Source of the DNA: Costus lasius
Lineage: Eukaryota; Streptophyta; Magnoliopsida; Zingiberales; Costaceae
Direction of reading: 5' to 3'
Assembly: GCA_027563935.2 (NCBI GenBank)
Contig: JANVAS020000223.1
Coordinates: forward strand, 806,001-870,000
Length of the DNA stretch: 64,000 nt
The position numbers and the translations under genes are program-made. Below, piece after piece: positions 32,390 to 42,988 of this stretch. Under the pieces are notes generated by a model. That model saw nothing but the letters and a program-made list of their open reading frames with translations, did no database searches and was not told the DNA's origin. The stretch's first letter is position 1. Each line of letters opens with the position of its first letter.

Positions 32390-34600
32390 TGTTGGTGTAT
32401 ATGCCCTGCAGACCAATGTATGGACATAGTCAGGCATTGTTTGAATGTACTTTGATAAAACTATTATTCTTTATAGAGGCATGGTCGTTATTATGCAGAC
32501 TTCTCTACCTACGTTGATGTATTGAGTTGCATATATAATGTCCCAGGAGTTTGGATTGGATCCATTCTCATAAGCTATCCCTAGACAAGTGGGACAGCTT
32601 TGGTACATGTGAGACTAGTGTATGGGGGCTGGTTAGGTGCGGGGCACAGTAACGCAGACATACAGGTGCATTGGATGCACTGGAGTGATCCACCGTGAGG
32701 ATTGACTTGTCTAGTCAACAAGTCAATCTCACATGCAAGAGGTTTGCATTGATCCTTAGACTTGAAGTATTCATGTCTAGATTTGATGATGGGTATGCTT
32801 TGATACAATCTTATGTCTCTCCGTAATTGGGAGACCAAAACGATTATCATTGGGCATGTGATAAGTCATGTAGAAACATGGATGACCAATAGTAGGATTT
32901 GCCCCTTCCTTATTGGAAGCATGATATCCACTCGGGGGCGCCCCACCTTATTGGTGCATGATAGGAATATGTGGCCACACTTGTTGAGTCATGACCAATG
33001 CATTGGATTGATAAACTTGAGACTAATCCAATGATAGGATATCAGTTTAGACAAAGGGATTTATAATGCAATGGGAATCCTCGTTGCTTGTTAGGAGTTG
33101 TTGCCATAATGACTTAAGTCCTATGACATGGGTAGTAGTGATGTGTTGCTAGATACCCCTCACTACTTATGATGTTTACATCATTGCCATCGTCATATGG
33201 ATCCTATGGGGTCACACGCAATAGACTCTTGACGTTGCTTTAATCAGAAGCCTTATGATCAAGTTATTGGATAACTTAGATCAATTTGGAAGATTTCATC
33301 AGCGCCAATGGGCCTGATGAGTTGGAAGAAAGTTATTGGAGCAAAATTTTATTTTTGGCAGGTTGACCCGAAATTGACCTTAATTGGTCACATTTGGATT
33401 AGGGTTGCATTAGATTAGATCCAATGGCTTAATCAACCCATGCCATGAAGTTTGGGCTAGCTCATTATCCAATGAGGCCCAATAATAAGTTATCATGAAG
33501 AGGGAATTGGCTTAAAAGGGTATAATGGGGAGAAACCCAACCTCATTGGCGCCTAGGGGCATAATGGGGTGTGGGTGGCATAAATTGCTTCCTTTGGAAG
33601 GAAGTGGCGCCTCCCCTTTCATCCTTTGATGGTATCTTGCCTCTATGGCAAGTGTTGGGGCTGATATGGCTTGATGGCTCTTTTGGAAAGATCTTGGGCG
33701 CATATGGATAGTAGGGTAAGGTTTATGGTAAGATCTTGGAGACTTACCTTACCTCCAAACCCTAATTCCCCTCAAACCCTTGCTTAGTCGAATGACTCTT
33801 ACATGTTGCGCCTAGCCCTTTCTCCTTGTATGGAAAGAATGCCTCTAAGGCATGTCTTAGGCTGATATGGCTATTGGGCAAATAAGGATAGGTTGAATGA
33901 GGTTTATGGCAAAGTCTTGGAGACTTTCCTTTCCACAAACCCCTCTCATCCTAGCCGCCCACTTGGCATGATCTTGGCCCTCCCTAAACCGCCTCTTGGC
34001 TTATAAAAGGGACCCTAGCTGCCCCCTCTCAATGGTTCAAATGCTTGGAGACGTGAACATACATAGAGGGCGAGAGCAAGGGTAAAGGGCGACAACATCA
34101 AGGTGGCGCAACCCTTCTTCCTACTAGTGGCCGCAAGTCTTCTCCTTCCTCTCCTCTTGGCGTGACTTGGAGAAGGACTTGGTGGCGCCACTTCCTCTTA
34201 CTCTTCCTAAGGGCCGAAACTCTTCTTCTCCCTCTTCTCTTGGAGTGAAGAGGATAAGGAGTTGGCGGCATCTTCCTTGCACTTGGCGCATGATCCTTGG
34301 GGGTGGCGCAAGAGAAGTGAAGGAACCCTAAGGCTTGATTCTCTTCCTGAGGCTAGCACCAAGCGTGGAAGGGAGCAACGTTAAGATGGTCGATGCGTGG
34401 ATACTTGTAGAGGGCGAACACTTGGGCGCCTTCAACATAGCTTCGGCAACTAGACAAGCAAAAAAGGTACATCTCTAACATATCCTTGTGTCTTCTCTCT
34501 CGCATGGATCCTTGGGACCGGAATATGTTTCGGATGTAATGATTCTTCCGCTGCGTCCTGGGACTGCAAAATTTTAAATTACACCTGGTATTCCCTAACA
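32390..34600 (+). repeat. E6 5' LTR
   Basis: Starts TGTTGGTGTATATGCCC and ends TTCCCTAACA before the primer-binding site. A TATA box TATAAAA is at 34012-34018. Compared with the 3' LTR it has 37 extra bases (33851-33887) and lacks about 15 bases near 32590. Confidence 0.95.
34012..34018 (+). promoter_or_regulatory. Probable TATA box of E6 5' LTR
   Basis: GGCTTATAAAAGGGACC. Identical context at 40976-40982 in the 3' LTR, and a similar TATAAAA at 9759-9765 in E2. Confidence 0.6.
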
Positions 34601-34601
34601 G

Positions 34602-34613
34602 TGGTATCAGAGC
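34602..34613 (+). other. E6 primer-binding site
   Basis: TGGTATCAGAGC, the standard plant Copia initiator-tRNA-Met site, one base after the LTR end. Confidence 0.93.
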
Positions 34614-36110
34614 TACTTGCGAGAAACACAAGGTGTACGTTTGCTAGTGTGAAAAGTTTTTGGAAAATTTTTCTTCTATCCATGCGCGTTTCACGTAGAA
34701 AGCTTTTTTCATCTAAACCTCTCTTTTCAATTTATGGCCGAAATTTGATTTTGTTTTATGTTTGATTTAAGACGAAAGGCGCATGTAGTTTTGTCAAGTA
34801 GGACAGGCATTGTGTCTTCGGACTGGCCGGGTCTCTTGATTTGACAAAACTGCCAGCCGATAGGGTCTATGAAATCATCATGAAACTTGATCTAAATTTT
34901 AGCATAAATTTGGTTAAGAGAGTGTTTTGGATGATGTTGGCACATAAGGTGCTAAAATTTGATTTTTCTGGATTTTCAAATTTTATATGCGCCTCTTGCC
35001 TCTTGATTAGGTTGATATGGTCATAGCGAGTGCCCTCCTGTGTTGTGATGTGGAAGCATGTTTCCACTTGTGATGAATTCTTGTAAAATCTCTTTCCACC
35101 TGCGTGTGGTTCTCTCCCTATCTTGATGTAAAGTTTTTTTTTTCATCTTGTTTTAGAATAAATGTAGAATTAGAAGATAGGTTAAGGCTTCATCTTAACA
35201 ACAAGGAGTCTTCTTCAACTGAAGTCAGTAGTGGCGCCAGCTTTGGAAGCGTGGTGATGGACTTGCAGCTGAAGGAAGGACACTTGCTTTCGGCTTCTGG
35301 CATGGGCTGATTTGCTTCAAGGACTTGCAACCCTTGGATGTACGATAACATGTCACATGGCTCGTGACAAGTTATGTGTATGAAAAGGGCTATGACCATA
35401 TCGACCAAACTAGCATGCCTGTGATGGTTTATTATTCTGTCCATAGCATGCATGTGATGTTTTTCCTTTTGCTGCTATAACCATAGGAAAACTGCATGCT
35501 AGAAAAGAATAAAACAAACATGCAAAAACTCTCAATACAATATCAAGTCGATAGCCTTCTAACGCGTAGCCCTCATCAAACTATCGATCGGTGGTGTTGT
35601 GAACTGTTTCCCACCCTCGTGGGACACACCCACTTATCTTTAGGAGGTGTGTGGTGACAATGATTTCCCCAGTCCAGTTTTAACCTGGGCGTGCCTTCGT
35701 AAGGAAATTTGTTGGCCTTGGGCATAATGGTTAGGACCAGACTTGACTAGTTTTTCATATGTCACTGACATGATGAATTACTGGAGGTAGCTATTGAGAG
35801 GATAGGGTTCTGTGTTGTATCCAGCCCTCGCTGGACACAGGGCGCCTAGTATGTCTTAACTAAGAGGAATTGTGCACGACACAATTGGCTGGCATGCCTA
35901 CCTAAGGAAGCATGAGACTTTCTGTGCATCCCAACTCACCCTCGTGAGTCACGGAGACCTCAAGTGAAATTAGGATCCTACTCACTTATTTCCATGTTGA
36001 GTTTGAGAGTTCTCAACTTGTTTTGGAAGTAGTGGGAGCATAGCATTTAATTTAAAGTCCTTGTTAAATGCTTTATCATAGTACTTATTTTACTATTTAC
36101 TTATTGTAGA
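34614..36110 (+). other. E6 untranslated leader with covarying hairpins
   Basis: Contains the TTCG-capped stem (34787-34851) and three CCTC-loop hairpins: core 35609-35624, then 35808-35842, and 35919-35957. The arms differ from those of E1 at several paired positions while pairing and the CCTC loop are kept. No protein is recognisable. Confidence 0.75.
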
Positions 36111-39100
36111 TGGCATCTCCTGATCTAAGATTGAAACTTTATAAAAATAAATTGGATGGGACAAATTGGACAAATTGGTTCAAGATTTTGTCCAAGATAC
36201 TGGAATAAGAGAATAAGGTGCATCTTCTTGAAAGACCTCAATCCCAGCCCAGTGTGTATTTCACTACTTAGTGGGAGTGGAATATTTATCTTGAACATTG
36301 TGAAGATAACGAACAGTACACTGCTCTTGTCTTAGAGTGCATGACCCCAGAGGTCAAAGTTGAGTGTGATGAGATGGGAATTTATGATCTTATCATACAT
36401 CTCAAAGGTCTCTTCACACCATGCTCTATAGACAAAGATCAGGAGAGTTCTGTTGGATCTTCAGAGTGTATGCCTATATCTGAGAATGACCATGGTTCTG
36501 TATCTTCGAAGCTAACACTTCGGAAGACTAGGAATGCATGGGTATTTCGAAGAGGATTAATGGCCAAGAAGAGCATGGCAAAGAAGAAGGAATGTAATCC
36601 ATCCGCTTCAGGTATTGTGTTACCGAGGTCTTTATGTCTACTTCTTATTCATGGGTACTGGGTACCGCATGTGAAGCTCACATATGTTTTACATGTGCAG
36701 GAGCTCAGAAGAAGTAGGACGATTAGGCTTAGGGGGATCGATTCTCGGGTTAGGGACGGAGCATTGGATGCTGCTGTTGATATCATCTCACTGCCTTGAA
36801 GACTTTATCCAGAACTTTGCTATTATGTATCAGCTTATGTATTAGAACATCATTCCTTTTGGAAAGGATTTCAGTTTGAAATAATAAATGATATTTTCTT
36901 TAAAACTGAGATGTTCTATTGAAATGATACAGTTGATAATAGTTTGTGGTTCTATATGTAACACAAGATCAGATCCAATGATTCAATAAACACCCTCTTA
37001 TAGCATTGTCTCTTGAACCATAGAAAAATGGTCACATCCAAAGGTCCATGGACTATTGGGATCATTATCCTTTCAGGATTATGATACATGTGAGCCTAGT
37101 TCAAAGGAACAATGTGACAGATGCTGCCTTCACCATAAAGGGTGGAAGGAGTATTGGCCTGTTGGATCTATTACACAGCAATGTATGTGGACCCATGTAA
37201 ACAAGCACTAAGAGGTGTTATATGCTTCATCAGGTGTGGGTATGCCTTATCCAACCTAAGAACTTTGGAGAAATCCAAGAAGTTCACGAATGAAGTATTG
37301 AGTCAAATTGGAGGATCTATTAAAGCACTTTGATTGGATCAAGGTGATTAGTGGAGAATTTAATGACTGTCCTAAGAAGTGTGGAGTTATCTCACAGCTT
37401 ACTTAGAACACCACTGTGTGGTGAATTTCAAAGAAAGAAAAAGGAACACATTGGATGTAGTTCCATCTTTGAATAGTCATGCAAATACACTACTATGATG
37501 CCATGCAAACAGATGTACTGTCACTCCATAAGAAAGTGTCTAAGTTAGCTTTTGAGTTGCGAACTGCAAATATCTCATTTCTTCAATGGAATTGGGAATG
37601 TAATGTGCAGTGATTCAAAAGTATGTGTTTGCGGTACACTGTAGAGTGCTAATTCTATCCCAAAAAGAACAAAATATTTGTTGCTCAAACTACTGTCTCT
37701 CTTGAGAAAGTATTTCTTTTGAAAGAAGCTAGTGGGAGTAGATTTGATTGGGACAAGGTCCACAATCAACCACAATATAATTAGACACAGATGGAGAGCA
37801 AAATCTCACATACAGGTTGAAAGTCAACCTGAGGTTCAAGTAACACAGGAACCACATAAGTCTGGATCGATTCGATATGCTGGGCATGACGAATTTTTCA
37901 TCAAGGATGAACCTAAGACTTATGAGGAAATGGAAGCGGTCGGTGGACCAGATTCCAAGAAATGGCTAAGGGCCATGAGAACCATAATGGACTTCATGTC
38001 TGCTAATCAAGTCTAGGACTTGGATGAGCTGCCAAAGGGGTAATTCCCACAGGCTGTAAATAAATCTTCTAGGAAGATAGACATGGAAGGTAACATTGTT
38101 ACCTTGAAAGGCAAGCTAGTGAACAGAAATTTCAGGCAAATCCACTGGGTGGATAATGATGAAATTTTTCACCAATAGCTGAGTTTTAAGTCCATTAGGA
38201 ATCTGCTTGTTATAATTGCATGATCAGTTATGGCGTGTTGTTATGAAAACTGCTTTTCTTGCATGGACGTCTGAAAAGATATCTATAAGGAAATAGCCAG
38301 AAGGTTTTCATATCAAGGCCATAAAGATATGCATGGTCTTATGCAAGCATGTTAAAAGAGCCTGTGTTTACAAGAAGATCAGTGGGAGCACCATAATAGT
38401 GCTTGTTCTAGAAGATTGATGATATTCTCCTCACATGGAATAACATCTCAACTCTTCACATGGTGAAGACGTGGCTTGAGAAGTATTTCGAGAAGAATGA
38501 TCTAGGGAGTGATGCCTACATCCTAGGCATGAGGATCTATAGATAGAGATCCAAGAAAGTCATTGCCCTTTAGTCAATCTACGTTCATCCAAGAGTTTCT
38601 AGAGAGGTTTATATTGGATGATTCCAAATATTGATACCTTCTAGAGAGATATGGTCTAACTCTCTCAAGAATGCTATGTCCTATGACACAGCTGGAGATT
38701 AGTGACATGGGTCTATAATCCTGGTACATTGGGTACAAGATAGACCATGTTTTGTGCAGAGAGCACAAGACCATTTATGGCAAATGCTTGGAGCATAGCC
38801 AACAAGTTTCAATCAGATCCTAGTGTTTGACACTGGATTTCTGTGAAAGGAATCCTTATATATACTTGGGAAGTATAAAGGATTGAGGTCTAGTCTATAA
38901 TAGACAGGAAGAATTTTGTGTACAGGAGTACACTGATATTTCGTTCCAGTCTAATGACTATATTTCACAGCCAGGATTTGCGTTTTGCCTTGTTGTGGTG
39001 TTGTGTGCTGGAAGAGCATAAGACAAACCACAGTGGCAAATTCTACAATTAAGGCTGAGTACATTGCAGCTTCTTGTGGCAGCCAAGGAAGCAGCTTCAT

Positions 39101-39330
39101 TTGAATTTGATTTAGTCTCTGGTGCTTGATGGTCCAGTATGGTTCTTACTGGGGCCGTAAGCATGAGTAAAGGAACTTAGCACTCAAGTATGTACTGCAG
39201 CGATATCATCTGATCTTAGAGACATGGATAAAGATGATGATTCAAATTAGTTAAAATAAACACAGATAGCAATCTGGAAAAACCCACTGACGTAGCCTCT
39301 AGCGCAGCAGAAGCTAAATAAGTCATACTA
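36111..39330 (+). pseudogene. E6 gag-pol remnant, heavily decayed
   Basis: MASPDLRLKLYKNKLDGTNW starts at 36111, a Copia gag N-terminus, but a stop occurs within 40 codons. Pieces that still align with Copia pol: LECMTPEVKVECDEMGIYDL (gag, 36340), a protease/GAG-pre-integrase zone (36600-37000), integrase scraps (37140-37450), the RT N-terminal side (KDEPKTYEEM near 37900), RT scraps with DLGSDAYILGMRIY (38500) and RNase H (CWKSIRQTTVANS near 39010; KAEYIAA near 39052). Stops and frameshifts occur every few tens of codons. No catalytic YVDD is readable. It is far more damaged than its LTRs are. Confidence 0.85.
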
Positions 39331-39371
39331 GAGACAAAAGGACTGATTAAACATTAGTTGCCCTTGGTCTT

Positions 39372-39387
39372 AGTACAAGTGGGAGAT
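39372..39387 (+). other. E6 polypurine tract
   Basis: AGTACAAGTGGGAGAT directly before the 3' LTR; one base different from E1. Confidence 0.85.
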
Positions 39388-41575
39388 TGTTGGTGTATAG
39401 GCCCTGCAGACCAATGTATGGGCATGGTCAGGCATTGTTTGAATGTACTTTGATAGAACTATTATTCTTTATAGAGGCATGGTAGTTATTATGCAGACTT
39501 CTCTACCTACGTTGATGTATTAAGTTGCATATATAATGTCCCAGGAGTTTGGATTGGATCCATTCTCATAAGCTATCCCCAGACAAGGTACCATAGCAGA
39601 TATGGGACAGCTTTGGTACATGTGAGACTGGTGTATGGGCTGGTTAGGTGCGGAGAACAGTAACGCAGACATACAGGTGCATTGGATGCACTGGAGTGAT
39701 CCACCGTGAGGATTGACTTGTCTAGTCAACAAGTCAATCTCACATGCAAGAGGTTTGCATTGATCCTTAGACTTGAAGTATTCATGTCTAGATTTGATGA
39801 TGGGTATGCTTTGATACAATCTTACATCTCTCCGTAATTGGGAGACCAAAATGATTGTCATTGGGCATGTCATAAGTCACGTAGAGACATGGATGACCAA
39901 TAGTAGGATTTGCCCCTTCCTTATTAGAAGCATGATATCCACTCGGGGGCGCCCCACCTTATTGGTGCATGACAGGAATGTGTGGCCACACTTGTTGAGT
40001 CATGACCAATGCATTGGATTGATAAACTTGAGACTAATCCAAAGATAGGATATCAATTTAGACAAAGGGATTTATAATGTAATGGGAATTCTCGTTGCTT
40101 GTTAGGAGTTGTTGCCATAATGACTTAAGTCCTATGACATGGGTAGTAGTGATGTGTTGCTAGATACCCCTCACTACTTATGATGTTTACATCATTGCCA
40201 TCGTCATATGGATCTTACGGGGTCACACGCAATAGACTCTTGATGTTGCTTTAATCAGATGCCTTATGATCAAGTTATTGGATAACTTGGATCAATTTGG
40301 AAGATTTCATCAACGCCAATGGGCCTGATGAGTTGGAAGAAAGTTATTGGAGCAAAACTTCATTTTTGGCAGGTTGACCCGAAATTGACCTTAATTGGTC
40401 ACATTTGGATTATGGTTGCATTAGATTAGATCCAATGGCTTAATCAACCCATGCCATGAAGTTTGGGCTAGCTCATTATCCAATGAGGCCCAATAATAAG
40501 TTGTCATGAAGAGGGAATTGGCTTAAAAGGGTATAATGGGGAGAAACCCAACCCCATTGGCGCCTAGGGGCATAATGGGGTGTGGGTGGCATAAATTGCT
40601 TCCTTTCGAAGGAAGTGGTGCCTCCCCCTTCATCCTTTGATGGTATCTTGCCTCTATGGCAAGTATTGGGGCTGATATGGCTTGATGGCTCTTTTGGAAA
40701 GAGCTTGGGCCCATATGGATAGTAGGGTAAGGTTTATGGTAAGATCTTGGAGACTTACCTTACCTCCAAACCCTAATTCCCCTCAAACCCTTGCTTAGCC
40801 GAATGACTCTTGCATGTTGCGCCTAACCCTTTCTCCTTGGATGGAAAGAATGCCTCTAAGGATAGGTTGAATGAGGTTTATGGCAAAGTCTTGGAGACTT
40901 TCCTTACCACAAACCCCTCTCATCCTAGCCGCCCACTTGGCATTATCTTGGCCCTCCCTAAACTGCCTCTTGGCTTATAAAAGGGACCCTAGCTGCCCCC
41001 TCTCAATGGTTCGAATGCTTGGAGACGTGAACATACATAGAGGGGCGAGAGCAAGGGCAAAGGGCGACAACATCAAGGTGGCGCAACCCTTCTTCCTACT
41101 AGTGGCCGCAAGTCTTCTCCTTCCTCTCCTCTTGGTGTGACTTGGAGAAGGACTTGGTGGCGCCACTTCCTCTTACTCTTCCTAAGGGCCGAAACTCTTC
41201 TTCTCCCTCTTCTCTTGGAGTGAAGAGGATAAGGAGTTGGCGGCATCTTCCTTGCACTTGGCGCATGATCCTTGGAGGTGGCGCAAGAGAAGTGAAGGAA
41301 CCGTAAGGCTTGATTCTCTTCCCGAGGCTAGCACAAAGCGTAGAAGGGAGCAACGTTGAGATGGTCGACGCGTGGATACTTGTAGAGGGCGAACACTTGG
41401 GTGCCTTCAACATAGCTTCGGCAACTAGACAAGCAAAAGAGGTACATCTCTAACACATCCTTGTGTCTTCTCTCTCGCATGGATCCTTGGGACCGGAATA
41501 TGTTTCGGGTGTAATGATTCTTCCACTGCATCCTAGGACTGCAAAATTTTAAATTACACCTGGTATTCCCTAACA
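39388..41575 (+). repeat. E6 3' LTR
   Basis: 2188 bp, TGTTGG to CCCTAACA. Aligns with 32390-34600. A 37-base loss relative to the 5' LTR lies at about 40861, between two TAAGG copies. TATAAAA is at 40976-40982. Confidence 0.95.
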
Positions 41576-41580
41576 CCACA
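41576..41580. repeat. Target duplication CCACA, right of E6
   Basis: Matches 32385-32389 and borders the resumed E5 LTR. Confidence 0.92.
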
Positions 41581-41784
41581 GCTGTCCTATATCCACTAAG
41601 GTACATCGACTGGGGACTATAGTTCAAGCATAGATCCAATCTGTCTCCAGGGACATTATCATGTTAGTACATATGCGCACATGTAAACAAACATAGATAA
41701 CGACAATGCCAGATTGATATAAATATCAAAGTCAAGTAGTACATAAGTGGACCAAAACTAGGTCCTAGGGCATATACACCAACA
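41581..41784 (-). repeat. E5 5' LTR, second part
   Basis: GCTGTCCTATATCCACTAAGG continues the LTR exactly where 32389 left off, and the last bases are TATACACCAACA. Together with 30646-32389 the total is 1948 bp, the same as the other LTR. Confidence 0.92.
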
Positions 41785-41965
41785 CAAATTAGGAGCAACT
41801 TTTTCACTTTCATCATACCTAGACATCTTCTCACCATTTTCAATTAGAGTGTTGATTGGATTGCACTTGCTCATGTCGAATTTCTTTAGAGTCTCTTTTA
41901 TATAGTTTTTTAGTGAAATAAAAATCCCTTCATTTGTTTGCTTTACTTGCTTTACTTAGTTTCCC
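41785..41965 (-). pseudogene. E4 Copia pol, part beyond the E5 insertion
   Basis: On the minus strand it reads KKFDMSKCNPINTLIENGEK and MSRYDESEKVAPNL, which joins directly to the part left of E5. Upstream a decayed piece with three stops follows (GFLFH, then ETLKKF). Beyond about 41965 no pol, gag or 5' LTR is found, so the 5' two thirds of E4 are deleted. Confidence 0.8.
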
Positions 41966-42980
41966 ATCTACAAATTAAATATAATTGGTATTGATTGTTT
42001 ATTTTATTTTTTATTATTAATTTCATGCATTGTTACTTTATGGAATCCTTTAATTTTATATGAATTTATAGCATTTAAAATCCATTGTTACACCCATATA
42101 TGGTGATTTCAGCCATTATGTAATGTATTTTTTAGGTAATATTAAAGTGTGTTAGTTTTCAAAACTATTTTTATGTTTATTCTTTCTTTTTCAACACCAT
42201 TATAGAGTTATTTCAATGGGCTCTATAAATTTTATTTTATAATTTAAAAAAAATAAAAGTTGAAGTACAACACTATGAGATGTTTTATCTATTGCAACAA
42301 TGATAATTTATCATAGTTTTTAAGAATATATTCAATTTCACTGTATTTATTTCATTATGACAACTGTTATAAAGTTATTATTAATGATGATTACAAAATT
42401 TACTTTAATGTAAAGCAACTAAAAACATCAGTTAGGCCTTTCTAGAGTGTATTAAATTTCATTATAAGGCATTTATAATAATACAATTATATTATTTATT
42501 TGTCAGCACCTTTATATAAAGTTATTTTTTAATAGTTTCCATGGAATTTATTTGAAAGAATAATGTAAAAAAAAAATTACACTCTTTGGCTACTTTTATA
42601 TAAAGTTATTTTGTAAGCAATGATAAAGTGTTCTGATTTTAATACTATATTCAATTTGTTCAAAAAACTAAAAGCATTTAAATATTTGAAACGCTTCTAA
42701 AAGTTATGTTTCATCCTCTTTGTAAAACGATTTCAATAATTATGGAATAATTTTGTTTTATGCTATGAGAAAGTATGGATTTTGAAAAGGCTGCTAAGGC
42801 AAAACATTTGACTCAATTCCATGTTAATATAATCACGTAACAATAAATAATTAGCCATACTCTGCTAAAGTAACGAAACAAATAGAGTACACATAGGCAA
42901 GGTGGCTCGACACTTGATTGAGGATGCTTTTCTTTCTAGCTATAGCTCATTGCTTGGAATAGCCTTTGATAATGATATGA
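41966..42980. other. AT-rich 3' flank of NLR B, shared with relics A and E
   Basis: No gene. 42180-42950 is similar to 54410-55150 (for example AACACCATTA(C/T)A, TTTCAATGGG(C/G)TCTATAA, then the ATAATATAATTATATTATT block), and its last half also to 19860-20400. It marks the downstream end of the duplicated NLR unit. Confidence 0.75.
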
Positions 42981-42988
42981 TCTTTCAG

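Larger units (their letters stand above)
32390..41575 (+). mobile_element. E6: Copia element nested in the E5 LTR, coding region decayed
   Basis: It begins TGTTGG and ends CCCTAACA, is 9186 bp long, and has perfect 5-bp CCACA duplications. LTRs are 2211 and 2188 bp and similar to each other (about 3-4% differences in the first 200 bases, plus two larger indels). The LTR family differs from E1/E5 but matches E2. The interior has the primer-binding site, hairpin leader, polypurine tract and an almost unreadable gag-pol, so it was probably mobilised by proteins from another element. Confidence 0.95.
23091..41784 (-). mobile_element. E5: Ty1-copia element, same family as E1, split by E6
   Basis: On the plus strand it starts TGTTGGGAAACCCC (23091) and ends TATACACCAACA (41784). 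Without E6 and its target duplication it is about 9.5 kb. The flanking five bases are CAAAA (23086-23090) and CAAAT (41785-41789), a target duplication with one change. Both LTRs come to 1948 bp when the split one is rejoined. Coding regions keep more sense than those of E1 and E6 but hold several stops. It inserted in E4 pol. Confidence 0.93.
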
